DNA of 54,344 nucleotides from DASSFZ01 sp035283185. Its GTDB lineage: Bacteria > Chloroflexota > Anaerolineae > Fen-1058. The translations under genes were made by a program, and so were the position numbers. The notes beneath the pieces were generated by a model. The model saw only the letters and a list, made by a program, of their open reading frames with translations, searched no databases and was not told the DNA's origin. The DNA is taken from NCBI GenBank assembly GCA_035283185.1, contig DATEUJ010000108.1:1-54344 (forward strand), in the 5' to 3' direction. Positions 38,664-46,997 of the stretch are shown piece after piece; positions within the stretch are counted from its first letter, which is position 1; the number at the start of each line of letters is the position of its first letter.

Positions 38664-38739
38664 GCCTCACTCCTGGCCGGAGTTTAGCATGCCAAAACGC
38701 CGCGCGCAACTACGCCACTCATTGTGTGCTCGCGAAAGG

Positions 38740-38893
38740 CGTCACCAAACGTAGGGCGCGTTTCTATACGCGCCGCAAATCGGCGGCTATGGAAAGCCGC
38801 CCTACGTCCTCGCGAAGACTTCATCAAACGTAGTGCGTTTCCATACGCGCCGCAAATCGGCGGCTTATGGAAAGCCGCCCTACGTCCAGCCTG
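38740..38893. repeat. Two tandem copies of a CGTAGGGCG/CGCCCTACG hairpin element
   Basis: Copy 1 (about 38748-38808) and copy 2 (about 38828-38886) share CGCCGCAAATCGGCGGCT and GGAAAGCCGCCCTACGTC. Each copy starts with an ACGTAG-like arm and ends with the complementary CTACGT arm. They fill the gap between XRE and PspC genes; no gene is seen here. Confidence 0.8.
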
Positions 38894-38915
38894 ACATGTT
38901 TTGCGTGCACACACG

Positions 38916-39425
38916 TCACTTGCGCAGACGGCTGACCAGCAGCGCCACGCCGACGACGACCAGGGCGAGCGGCCACCATGAAGAGAACGAGAAGGCCGGC
39001 AGCAGATTGCCCAGCAGGAATATGACGCCGATCCCGATCAAGATCAACCCGAAGATCCTGGCCCCCTCGTTCGAGGCCTGCGCCGGTCTCGCGTCCGGCG
39101 GGAATGGGCTTGCCGGCGCAGCGCCGCTCTCGTGCGCGCCTCCGAACGCCGCCTTCACGTCTTCGCCCAATTGCTTGCCGCGCTCGGCGATCTCCTGAAC
39201 GTTCGCGCGGGTCGTCTCCTCAGATGAAGCGTACGCCCGGCCCTCCTCCGGCAGGACGATCCACAGTATCAGATAGAGCAGGAAGCCCGATCCGCCGAAG
39301 ATGAATAGAAGCACGAAGACCAGCCTGACCAGGGATGGATCGACCCCAAAGTAGGCGCCCAGACCGCTACATACACCCCCAAGCATCCGGTCGGTTCGGC
39401 TGCGATAAAGTCGCTTTTCCACCAT
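38916..39425 (-). CDS. PspC domain membrane protein
   Basis: The 169-residue protein has an N-terminal PspC domain (RLYRSRTDRMLGGVCSGLGAYFGVDPSLVRLVFVLLFIFGGSGFLLYLILWIVLP), one of the most conserved phage-shock motifs. A polar linker leads to two further membrane helices (GLILIGIGVIFLLGNLLPAF; PLALVVVGVALLVSRL). It sits in the inner membrane and may respond to envelope stress. No pspA is nearby. GGAGG precedes the ATG. Confidence 0.9.
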   Translation of the reverse strand: MVEKRLYRSRTDRMLGGVCSGLGAYFGVDPSLVRLVFVLLFIFGGSGFLLYLILWIVLPEEGRAYASSEETTRANVQEIAERGKQLGEDVKAAFGGAHESGAAPASPFPPDARPAQASNEGARIFGLILIGIGVIFLLGNLLPAFSFSSWWPLALVVVGVALLVSRLRK

Positions 39426-39565
39426 CGCCTCCTCATGTGATGATCAATTCGGTCACAGTATAGGCGAGCCTGTGAGCGCGGCCAACCGCCTCGAGACCGA
39501 TTTGCGAGGCGGTCTTTCGATGTAGTCCGTCTCCGAACGCCTGTCCCGTCAGCGGCGCACGCCGT

Positions 39566-40051
39566 TCACGGCTCGACCGTCCGGTAGCGATGCGCATAAT
39601 ACGCCAACGCGTTGCCCGGCGCGCCTTCGCCGAGCGCCACGACGCGCCCAATGAACAGCGTATGGTCGCCTACCTCGACGATCTGCTCGGCACGGCAATC
39701 CAGCCAGCCCAGCGCACCTTCGAGGATCGGCGCCCCGGTCACCGCGAAGCGATGCGGCACGCCGTCGAAGCGCCGGTTGACCAGCGGCGCGCGGCCGGCG
39801 AACCGTTCGGCCAGGAACTCCTGCCCATCGCTCAGGAAGCTCACGGCGAAGGTTCTGCTCTCTTTGATGAAGTCACAGCTCTGGTTCACGCTCTCGAGCG
39901 AGACCAGGGCGAGAGGCGGATCCCACGAGGCCGCCAGAAAGGCGCTGACGGTAATGCCGTGCAGTCCTTCGGCATGGCGCGTCGTGACGACGGTGACGCC
40001 TGCGACGAACAGAGCTGCCACGCGCCTCATCGTCTGTTCGTCGACCGTCAT
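39566..40051 (-). CDS. Flavin reductase family protein
   Basis: The 161-residue protein carries MRRVAALFVAGVTVVTTRHA, TVSAFLAASWDPPLALVSLE, KESRTFAVSFLSDGQEFLAERFAG and GWLDCRAEQIVEVGDHTLFIGRV, the split-barrel FMN-binding domain of the flavin reductase family. Such enzymes supply reduced flavin to a monooxygenase or act on their own. The ATG at 40051 matches family length; an upstream ATG at 40111 adds 20 residues. The long open frame beyond is not coding. No monooxygenase partner is visible. Confidence 0.8.
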   Translation of the reverse strand: MTVDEQTMRRVAALFVAGVTVVTTRHAEGLHGITVSAFLAASWDPPLALVSLESVNQSCDFIKESRTFAVSFLSDGQEFLAERFAGRAPLVNRRFDGVPHRFAVTGAPILEGALGWLDCRAEQIVEVGDHTLFIGRVVALGEGAPGNALAYYAHRYRTVEP

Positions 40052-40261
40052 CGGCTCGCCGGTTGGTGGCGACTTGTGCGTCGGTGACTGGCTCCCAATC
40101 CTGGAAGACATAGCTTTGACTAATCCGCGCCCCAGGCCGTCTACCGTGTCCAAGCTGCACGAGCATAGTGGATGGGTCGCGGGCGGAGGTCTGTCTGACA
40201 GTGTACATCGGAATCGACCGGAGTCAAGCCCAACAAGACGTCTTCTGAAATTGCACCATGC

Positions 40262-40290
40262 CTCTTGGTGTCTTCGTGTCTTGGTGGTGA
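40262..40290. repeat. CTTGGTGTCTTCGTG-family repeat fragment
   Basis: CTTGGTGTCTTCGTGTCTTG, then GTGG, lies upstream of the first GT4 gene. It matches the repeat unit at 5233-5256 except for G for C changes. Single arm only. Confidence 0.65.
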
Positions 40291-40373
40291 GCCTTCGGAC
40301 GCCCTCTGCGCGACTCACCGTGGGTCCGTTCGCGCATCTGTTACAATAGCCCCGCACCGCACGAAGGGATCTC

Positions 40374-41528
40374 ATGCGCATCGCGCTCGTCTCCAAAGCC
40401 TGCCTGGTCGGCGCATATCAACGCAAGCTCGAAGAGCTGGCCGCGCTGCCGGACGTCGACCTCGCCGTCGTCGTGCCCCCCGCGTGGCGCGACGAGCGCG
40501 GGACGATGGCGCTCGAGCGCGAGCACGTCGACGGCTACCCGTTGCTCGTCGAGCCGATCGCCTTCGACGGCAGCTATCACCTCTACTTCTTCCCGCGCAT
40601 CGCCCGCCGGCTCGAATCGCTGCGCCCCGATCTGATTCACGTCGACGAAGAGCCGTACAACTTCGCCACGTATCACATCCTGCGCATCGCGCGGCGGCTG
40701 AACGCCAAGACCGTCTTCTTCGCCTGGCAGAACCTCAACCGGCGCTATCCCTTCCCCTTCAACTGGCTCGAGCGCACCGTGCTGCGCCACGCCGACGCCT
40801 GCATCGCCGGGAATCGCGACGGCGCGCAGGTGTGGCGCGCCAAGGGCTTCCGAGGTCCGATCGAGGTCATCCCGCAGTTCGGCGTCGATCCGGACATCTT
40901 CTCACCGGATAAGCGAGTGGGGCGGGTGGGAGAAGTGGCCGGCACTTCGACAGTGCCGGTCACTTCCCATGCCTTCACCATCGGCTACGTCGGGCGACTG
41001 GTCGAGGAAAAAGGGGTTGACTTGTTGATCGACGCCGTGTCAGGATTGAATGGTAATTGGAGATTGGAGATTGTTGGGAGCGGGCCTGTGCGCAATGCGC
41101 TCGCCGCGCGGGTCGATCGACACGCCGGGCGCCTGCGCGAACGGGTGACGTTTCGGCCCTGGCTGCCCTCGGCGCAACTGCCGGCCATCTACTCGACGTT
41201 TGACGCGCTCGTCCTGCCTTCGCGCTCGAAGCCGAGCTGGAAGGAGCAGTTCGGCCGGACGCTGATCGAGGCGATGGCCTGCGGCGTGCCGGTCATCGGA
41301 TCGACCTGTGGCGAGATACCGAACGTCGTCGGCGACGCAGGGCTGCTCTTCCCCGAAGGCGAGGCCGGCGCGCTGCGTGCGCAGCTCGAGCGGCTCATGT
41401 GCGATCCCGATTTGAGGCGCGATCTGGCCGTGCGCGGCCGCGCGCGCGTGCTGCAGCATTACACCCAGAGGCAAATCGCACAGGCCACCGCCGCCGTGTA
41501 TCGCTTTGTCCTGGCCGGCACGACCTGA
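40374..41528 (+). CDS. Glycosyltransferase family 4
   Basis: The 384-residue GT-B enzyme starts MRIALVSKACLVGAYQRKLE, with PDLIHVDEEPYNFATYHI and PFPFNWLERTVLRHADACIAGN in the acceptor half. VGRLVEEKGVDLLIDAVSG, GSGPVRNALAARVD and the donor motif SRSKPSWKEQFGRTLIEAMACGVPVIG fill the other. It probably adds a sugar in cell-surface polysaccharide synthesis with the next gene. A palindrome at 40933-40965 lies in the linker between its domains and encodes EVAGTSTVPVTS. AAGGGAT precedes the ATG. Confidence 0.88.
   Translation: MRIALVSKACLVGAYQRKLEELAALPDVDLAVVVPPAWRDERGTMALEREHVDGYPLLVEPIAFDGSYHLYFFPRIARRLESLRPDLIHVDEEPYNFATYHILRIARRLNAKTVFFAWQNLNRRYPFPFNWLERTVLRHADACIAGNRDGAQVWRAKGFRGPIEVIPQFGVDPDIFSPDKRVGRVGEVAGTSTVPVTSHAFTIGYVGRLVEEKGVDLLIDAVSGLNGNWRLEIVGSGPVRNALAARVDRHAGRLRERVTFRPWLPSAQLPAIYSTFDALVLPSRSKPSWKEQFGRTLIEAMACGVPVIGSTCGEIPNVVGDAGLLFPEGEAGALRAQLERLMCDPDLRRDLAVRGRARVLQHYTQRQIAQATAAVYRFVLAGTT
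40933..40965. repeat. CCGGCACT palindrome inside the GT4 gene
   Basis: AAGTGGCCGGCACT and AGTGCCGGTCACTT face each other over five bases, with a single mismatch in the stem. In frame it codes EVAGTSTVPVTS in the interdomain linker. The CCGGCACT core is shared with the methyltransferase 3' end at 21129-21159. Confidence 0.75.
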
Positions 41529-41600
41529 TCACGTATCACGTGTTACGTGTCGCGTGTTGCGTGTCACGTGTCACGTATCACGCATCACGCATCACGTTTT
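41529..41600. repeat. Low-complexity TCACGTATCACG array
   Basis: About 72 bp of CACGTATCACGTGTTACGTG-like units of 7-10 bp with variable phase lies between the two GT4 genes, ending at the -10 box of the second. There are no spacers, so it is not a CRISPR. Confidence 0.85.
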
Positions 41601-41608
41601 GGTATAAT
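41600..41608 (+). promoter_or_regulatory. Extended -10 box, leaderless GT4 start
   Basis: TGGTATAAT (TGN plus consensus -10) lies so close to the next ATG (41615) that transcription would start at or just before the first codon. No ribosome site fits between. Confidence 0.6.
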
Positions 41609-41614
41609 CCAGCC

Positions 41615-42793
41615 ATGCACGACACGCGGCTCCACGTCGCGATCAGCGCGCACTTGCTCGCTTCGCGCGGGGCGGCGGGATATCGCAGCGCTGGCATCCA
41701 CACATACATCGCCAACTTGCTCGCACATCTGCCGCACATCGATCCGGGCGTGCGTTACACGGTTTACACGAATGCGCAGCCGCCCGTCGACGCGCGGATT
41801 CGCGCGGCGTGGCTGCCGACGGCGAAGCCCCTGATGCGTATCCTGTGGGAGCAGCTCGCGCAGCCGTTGGCGCTGCGCCGCGACCGGCCCGATGTGCTGC
41901 ACGCGGCGGCGTTCGTCGCGCCGCTCGCGTCGAGTTGTCCAGCCGTCGTCACAGTGTATGATTTGAGTTTCGCCATATTTCCGGACTTCTTTCGCGGCCC
42001 GAACCAGACCTATCTGCGCATCTTCACGCGCCGCTCGGTGAGGCGCGCGCGGCGCGTCATCGCCATCTCTGAGCACACGAGGCGCGACGTGCATCGCCTG
42101 TACGGCGTGCCGCTCGATCACATCGACGTCGCCTATCCAGGCGTGGACGCCCGATTCCGGCCCATGCCGCGCGAAGAGGTCGAGGCGTTTAAGCGCAAAC
42201 ACGATCTTCCCGAAAGGTTCTTCCTGTACCTCGGCACGCTGGAGCCGCGCAAGAATTTGGACCGGTTGATTGACGCGTGTGGGGAATTGGAGATTAGAGA
42301 CGCCAGTCCCCGAAGCGAAGCGGAGCGGGGTTGGAGATTGGAGATTGTTGGCGGAAAAGGCTGGATGGTCGACGATCTGTTTGCCAGGGTGAAATCGCGC
42401 GGTCTGGAGCAGCGCGTGATGTTCGCCGGTTACGCGCCTGCGGAAGACCTGCCGCTGTGGTACAACGCGGCGACGGCGTTCGTGTATCCTTCGCTGTACG
42501 AGGGCTTCGGCATGCCGCCGCTGGAGGCGATGGCGTGCGGCGCGCCAGTCATCGCATCGAGCGCGGCGTCTCTGCCGGAAGTGGTGGGCGACGCCGGAAT
42601 CCTCGTCGCGCCGGATGACGTGCAGGGGCTGGCGCAGGCGATGCGCCGCGTGTGGCGCGACGAATCCCTGCGCGGCGATCTGTCGCGGCGCGGCGTCGAG
42701 CGAGCGCGGCGGTTCACGTGGGAGGCGACGGCGCGCGCGACAGTCGAGTCGTATCGGCGAGCGTTGGGGAACGTGAATCCTCAGGTTCCTTGA
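41615..42793 (+). CDS. Glycosyltransferase family 4
   Basis: The 392-residue protein starts MHDTRLHVAISAHLLASRGA. Acceptor-side RPDVLHAAAFVAPL and TVYDLSFAIFPDFF, then ISEHTRRDVHRLYGVPLD, lead to the donor half LGTLEPRKNLDRLIDAC, VMFAGYAPAEDLPLWYN and LYEGFGMPPLEAMACGAPVIAS (E-x7-E). It is close in motifs to the GT4 at 6021-7154. Residues about 225-246 are encoded by repeat DNA (GAAGCGAAGCGGAGCGGGG and a TTGGAGAT run). It likely works with the sugar transferase gene downstream. Confidence 0.88.
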   Translation: MHDTRLHVAISAHLLASRGAAGYRSAGIHTYIANLLAHLPHIDPGVRYTVYTNAQPPVDARIRAAWLPTAKPLMRILWEQLAQPLALRRDRPDVLHAAAFVAPLASSCPAVVTVYDLSFAIFPDFFRGPNQTYLRIFTRRSVRRARRVIAISEHTRRDVHRLYGVPLDHIDVAYPGVDARFRPMPREEVEAFKRKHDLPERFFLYLGTLEPRKNLDRLIDACGELEIRDASPRSEAERGWRLEIVGGKGWMVDDLFARVKSRGLEQRVMFAGYAPAEDLPLWYNAATAFVYPSLYEGFGMPPLEAMACGAPVIASSAASLPEVVGDAGILVAPDDVQGLAQAMRRVWRDESLRGDLSRRGVERARRFTWEATARATVESYRRALGNVNPQVP

Positions 42794-42832
42794 GTTCCTT
42801 GCGAGGGAACTGAAGGAACTGAGGGAACTGAC
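42782..42832. repeat. Inverted GTTCCTTGAGTTCC repeat after GT4
   Basis: GGTTCCTTGAGTTCCTTG faces AGGGAACTGAAGGAACTG and another AGGGAACTGA. It folds into a hairpin. The GT4 stop codon (TGA at 42791-42793) lies inside its left arm. A shorter relative (CAGTTCCCTGAGTTCC) lies at 28541-28570 before hisS. Confidence 0.8.
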
Positions 42833-42876
42833 TTGATTATGGAAGCACATCGTCTTTCGCCCGGAGGATGGAAGTG

Positions 42877-44304
42877 ATGCCGCGCCGGTATCCGCGCTGG
42901 ATCATGATGGCTATGGTTCTCGGCGATGCGACGCTGGTGAACCTGGCGTTCCTGTCCGCCTACATCCTCCGCATCGAGCTTCAGGTGTTTCGCCCTGTCG
43001 GCGAAACGTACCAGACGCCGCTGATCGATTATGTCCCGTTGACGGCGGGCCTGACCGTCGTGCAACTGGCGCTGTTCTGGCTGGGCGGCGCGTACGACCT
43101 GCGCCGCAACACGACCTGGCTCGGCATGATGGGGCCGATCGTGCAGGGCGCGGCTATCGCCGTGCTGATCGTGATCGTCGCCACATTTCTCGACGCGCTC
43201 CTGTTGTTCTCGCGCCTGCTGATCGTGTACAATGCCGTGCTTGTCGTGATCGTCCTGGGCATCAGTCGCGCCGCGTGGGGGCTGGCGCTGGCGCGCCTGC
43301 GGCGGAGGGGCGCGGGCGTGGCGCGCGTGCTGATCGTCGGCGCCGGCGAAGTCGGCCGCACTGTGCTGCGCACGATCATCGCGCGCCCGGAGCTGGGATT
43401 TCGGGTCGTCGGCTTCGTCGACGACCATCCGGAGCGCAGCCAGACCGACATCGGCGCGATCCGCGCGCTGGGGCCGATCGGCAACGTGCCGACTGTCCTG
43501 GATCAGGAGACGGTCGACGAGGTCATTATCACCCTGCCCTGGTCCGATCACCAGCGTATCCTGCGCCTGGTGCAGGTGTGCGAGGCGCGAGGCATGCGCC
43601 CGCGCATCGTGCCCGACCTGTTCCAGCTCAGCCTGACGAGCGTCGACGTGAACGACCTGGACGGCATTCCGCTGATCGGCACGCGCGTGCCGTCGCTCAG
43701 CGGGGTAAGCGCGTTGCTCAAGCGTATCGTCGATCTCGTGCTGGGCATCCCGCTGACGCTGCTGTCATTGCCGCTGATGACCCTCATCGCCGTCGCCATC
43801 AAGCTCGATTCGCCCGGGCCGGCGCTATTCAGGCAGGCGCGTCTCGGCATGAACGGCCAGCCGTTCCAGGTCTACAAGTTTCGCTCGATGCATTCCGGGG
43901 CGGAAGGGGAAGTGCCGCAACTGCTCGAGCGCAACGAAGCGAGCGGGCCGCTGTTTAAGATCAGAGACGATCCGCGCCGCACGCGCGTCGGGCGCTTCCT
44001 GCGCCGTACCAGCTTCGACGAGCTGCCGCAACTGATCAACGTGCTGCGCGGCGAGATGAGCCTGGTCGGGCCGCGCCCGCCGCTGCCCTCCGAGGTCGAT
44101 CAGTACAAGCCGTGGCACAAGCAGCGGCTCCTGGCGCGGCCGGGGATGACTGGCTTGTGGCAGGTGTCCGGCCGCAGCAGCCTGAGCTTCGACGAGATGG
44201 TGCTGCTGGACATCTACTACATCGAGAACTGGTCGCCGCTGCTGGACGTGAAGATCATGCTGCGCACGGTGCCGAAGGTGCTGTCGGGGGATGGGGCGTA
44301 TTAG
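42877..44304 (+). CDS. Polyprenyl-phosphate sugar phosphotransferase (WbaP/EPS type)
   Basis: The 475-residue protein starts with a four-helix membrane region, followed by a Rossmann CoA-binding-like domain (ARVLIVGAGEVGRTVLRTII) and another helix, then the bacterial sugar transferase domain: KRIVDLVLGIPLTLLSLPLM, LDSPGPALFRQARLGMNGQPFQVYKFRSM, TSFDELPQLINVLRGEMSLVGPRPPLPSEV and RPGMTGLWQVSGRSSLSF. It links the first sugar phosphate to a lipid carrier. The ATG at 42877 is preferred: GGAGG lies 9 nt before it. It and the two GT4 genes look like a small polysaccharide unit. Confidence 0.92.
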   Translation: MPRRYPRWIMMAMVLGDATLVNLAFLSAYILRIELQVFRPVGETYQTPLIDYVPLTAGLTVVQLALFWLGGAYDLRRNTTWLGMMGPIVQGAAIAVLIVIVATFLDALLLFSRLLIVYNAVLVVIVLGISRAAWGLALARLRRRGAGVARVLIVGAGEVGRTVLRTIIARPELGFRVVGFVDDHPERSQTDIGAIRALGPIGNVPTVLDQETVDEVIITLPWSDHQRILRLVQVCEARGMRPRIVPDLFQLSLTSVDVNDLDGIPLIGTRVPSLSGVSALLKRIVDLVLGIPLTLLSLPLMTLIAVAIKLDSPGPALFRQARLGMNGQPFQVYKFRSMHSGAEGEVPQLLERNEASGPLFKIRDDPRRTRVGRFLRRTSFDELPQLINVLRGEMSLVGPRPPLPSEVDQYKPWHKQRLLARPGMTGLWQVSGRSSLSFDEMVLLDIYYIENWSPLLDVKIMLRTVPKVLSGDGAY

Positions 44305-44556
44305 CGGATGGCGGATAGCTGATAGCCGATGGCTGATAGCCGATGGCTTCTGCTCCCGCCGGGTGACACACCCGGCGGTCGGAAGGTCAGCGGTCAGTGC
44401 GAGGAATCATAAGGGGCTGTCAAGAATAGCGAGCTGTCGTTCTGAGCCTTGCCCTGCGAAGTCCCCGACCGAAGGGAGCGGGAAGCGGGGTCGAAGGGGC
44501 AGCGAAGAATCTCGTCCGCCACATTCTACATTCTGCATTCGACATTCTACATTCAC
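44305..44556. repeat. Gap filled with GATAGCTGATAGC and CATTCTACATTC repeats
   Basis: No gene is seen here. It holds a GGATAGCTGATAGCCGATGG array (44311-44346), a CCGGGTGT-like hairpin near 44357-44377, a TCGTTCTGAGC/GCGAAGAATCTCG repeat unit (44438-44516), and a CATTCTACATTCTGCATTCG array (44521-44553) that ends 3 bp before the ComEC start. Confidence 0.75.
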
Positions 44557-46794
44557 ATGCCTCTCGTTCCGATCGGCATCGGCTGGTTGATTGGCATCTG
44601 GGCAGCATTGGCATTCGCACTTCCGTCGCATTTCTTTCTCATCGCACTCGTCGTCCCGCTCGCCGGCTTGATCCTGTGGCGCGACGATCCGCGCGCTCGC
44701 CTCGCCTGGATCGCGCTGCTCGTTATGCTCGTCGGCGGGCTGCGCGCCGCATCGGCTCGGCCTTCCCTCGACGAGCATGATGTCGCCACATACAACGACG
44801 GCAGCCTCGTGACGCTCGCCGGCGTCGTCGACGATTATCCCGACCGGCGTGACACGTACGTCAACCTGCGCCTGCGCGCGGAAACGCTCGCATGGCCTGA
44901 CGCCGATCCGTTTGCCGTAGAGGGCCTGGTTCTCGTACGCGCCGATCCGCTCGGCGACTACCGTTACGGCGATCGCCTCGAAGTGACCGGCCACCTTCAA
45001 ACGCCTCCCGAATTCGCCACGTTCAACTACAAGGATTATCTCGCCGGCAAGGGCGTGTACTCGGTCGTCGACCAGCCGCGCGTCGAGCGCCTGGCGCGCG
45101 ATCAAGGCAGCCCAATCCTCGCAGCGCTTTATGACCTGAAAGGTCGCGCGAGAGAGACGATTGCCGCGATACTGCCCGAGCCACAGGCGGCGCTGCTGAC
45201 CGGCATCCTGCTCGGCGATGAGTCGGGCATTCCGCAAGACGTGAAGGACGACTTCCGCGCGACGGGCACGAGTCACATCATCGCCATCAGCGGATACAAC
45301 TTCGCCGTTTTGATCGCGCTGGCGTCCGTGCCGGCAGTGCGGTTGTTCGGGCGTCGGCGCGCCTTTCCCGTCCTGCTGATGCTGATCGTCGCGTACACCG
45401 TTTTCGTCGGCGCCAGCGCGTCCGTCGTGCGCGCGGCGATCATGGGCGCGCTGACGCTGTGGGCGGTGTACCTCGGCCGGCAGACTGCCGCGCTCAACTC
45501 GTTGTTCATCGCGGCAATGGTGATGACGCTGCTTGATCCATTCACGCTGGGCGACGTCGGCTTCCAACTGAGCTTCGCCGCGACACTCGGATTGGTGCTG
45601 TACACGCGCCCGCTGCAAAATGCCGCCGAGCGCGGTCTGGCGCGCTGGGCTGGCCCGGAGCGCGCGAAGAAGACCGCCGGCCTGTTGAGCGACGCCGTCA
45701 TCGTCACATTCGCCGCCACCATCACCACGTTGCCCGTCCTGATCGTGACCTTTCGGCAGTTGTCGCCGTTATCGCTGCCGGTCAACGCGCTCGTGCTGCC
45801 CGCACAGCCGGGCGTGATGCTCTTCGGCGGGCTGGCGCTGCTGGTCGGGATGGTCGCTTTGCCACTTGGTCAGATGGTCGGCTGGGCGGCGTGGCTGTTC
45901 CTGGCGTGGACACTTCAGGTCATTCACCTGTTCGCTCAAGTGCCTGGCGTGTCGATCGAGTTGGGCTACGTCGATCCGGTGTGGGGTGTGGCCTACGTCG
46001 CCGTGCTCGCCGTCCTTACGTTTTACGTTTCACGCAATGCTGAGCAACGCGCGGAGGTGAAACAGCGTATGGCAAAGTTGCTCTCGCCTCGATTGGCCTT
46101 GCCTGCCATCGGCGTCATCGTACTGCTGGCCGTGCTGGCGCTGTCGTGGCGGCCGGACGGCAAGCTGCACGTTCACGCGCTGAGCGTCGACGGCATGCCG
46201 GTGTTCGTGCAGACGCCGTCGGGCAGGCAAATCCTGATCGGCGGATCGAACAGCCCGTCGGCGCTGCTGGCTGCACTGGGCAGCCGGATGCCGTTCTGGG
46301 ATCGGGACATCGACGTCGTGGTTGTGACAAGCGACGACGCAAAATCGATGAATGGATTGTTGGCGGTGGTGGATCGGTATTACGTCGGAGCGATTCTGTC
46401 GGTTGACATCGGAGATACGCGCGCCGGGCGCGAGTGGCTGGACATGATCGCGGCGAAGAACATCAATGTGATCGAGCCGGGATCGGGGCTCGGTGTAGCG
46501 GACGGCATCGCGTTGACGCTGGACAAAGGCGGCTGGGTGAAGATCGAGACGGGCGCGACATCCATCAGCATCGGCACACCGAACGGCGATTCGCACGTAG
46601 ACGTGATAGTACTGGCTGAGGTGACAGACGAAACCGTCGTGTGGATCAAATCGAATCAGCCGGCCATTGTGGTCACGCGATCGCCGGTTAAGCCGGAGAG
46701 GTTGGTCGAACGCATCGCGTTTGTCAACGTGGAGATTCGCTCCGCCGAGTTGATCTTCGATGGGGTGCAGTGGGAGGTGAGTGCAGCGCCTTGA
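44557..46794 (+). CDS. comEC: ComEC/Rec2 family DNA-uptake channel protein
   Basis: The 745-residue protein begins with membrane helices, then an OB-like region (VTLAGVVDDYPDRRDTYVNL), and the competence domain (LLTGILLGDESGIPQDVKDDFRATGTSHIIAISGYNFAVLI, SVVRAAIMGALTLWAVYLGRQTAALN) with many helices. It should pass single-stranded DNA across the inner membrane. The C-terminal metallo-beta-lactamase-like domain (about 545-745) lacks the HxHxDH motif: TSDDAKSMNGLLAV stands there. So the nuclease part looks inactive. The ATG follows a repeat array with no ribosome site. Confidence 0.88.
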   Translation: MPLVPIGIGWLIGIWAALAFALPSHFFLIALVVPLAGLILWRDDPRARLAWIALLVMLVGGLRAASARPSLDEHDVATYNDGSLVTLAGVVDDYPDRRDTYVNLRLRAETLAWPDADPFAVEGLVLVRADPLGDYRYGDRLEVTGHLQTPPEFATFNYKDYLAGKGVYSVVDQPRVERLARDQGSPILAALYDLKGRARETIAAILPEPQAALLTGILLGDESGIPQDVKDDFRATGTSHIIAISGYNFAVLIALASVPAVRLFGRRRAFPVLLMLIVAYTVFVGASASVVRAAIMGALTLWAVYLGRQTAALNSLFIAAMVMTLLDPFTLGDVGFQLSFAATLGLVLYTRPLQNAAERGLARWAGPERAKKTAGLLSDAVIVTFAATITTLPVLIVTFRQLSPLSLPVNALVLPAQPGVMLFGGLALLVGMVALPLGQMVGWAAWLFLAWTLQVIHLFAQVPGVSIELGYVDPVWGVAYVAVLAVLTFYVSRNAEQRAEVKQRMAKLLSPRLALPAIGVIVLLAVLALSWRPDGKLHVHALSVDGMPVFVQTPSGRQILIGGSNSPSALLAALGSRMPFWDRDIDVVVVTSDDAKSMNGLLAVVDRYYVGAILSVDIGDTRAGREWLDMIAAKNINVIEPGSGLGVADGIALTLDKGGWVKIETGATSISIGTPNGDSHVDVIVLAEVTDETVVWIKSNQPAIVVTRSPVKPERLVERIAFVNVEIRSAELIFDGVQWEVSAAP

Positions 46795-46884
46795 GGCTGC
46801 CGACGTTGGGCCACGGGTGGCATGTGATTGCCTTGCGGCTGATAGCTGATAGTCTGCGTGCGGAAACAAAATCACGATCTGTGG

Positions 46885-46963
46885 TATAATAGAACCACGT
46901 ACAACTGGATTTGAGTGTGTCGCTTGCCGCCAGACTCTCTTACGGTCTGGCGGCATTTTCTTT
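46885..46963 (+). promoter_or_regulatory. 5' leader of the RRM gene with terminator-like hairpin
   Basis: TATAAT at 46885-46890 starts a leader of about 100 nt. TGCCGCCAGAC (46925-46935) pairs perfectly with GTCTGGCGGCA (46945-46955), followed by TTTTCTTT. This is a terminator within the 5' leader, so expression of the RNA-binding protein probably depends on read-through, as in cold-shock leaders. AAGGAG lies before the ATG. Confidence 0.7.
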
Positions 46964-46997
46964 CCGGCGCACAGCCGGTCACTAAGGAGACTCGGAA

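Noticed and set aside
44449..44556. N-terminal extension of ComEC
   Set aside because: Translation of the CATTCTACATTC repeat gives ATFYILHSTFYIH; this is repeat DNA rather than protein.
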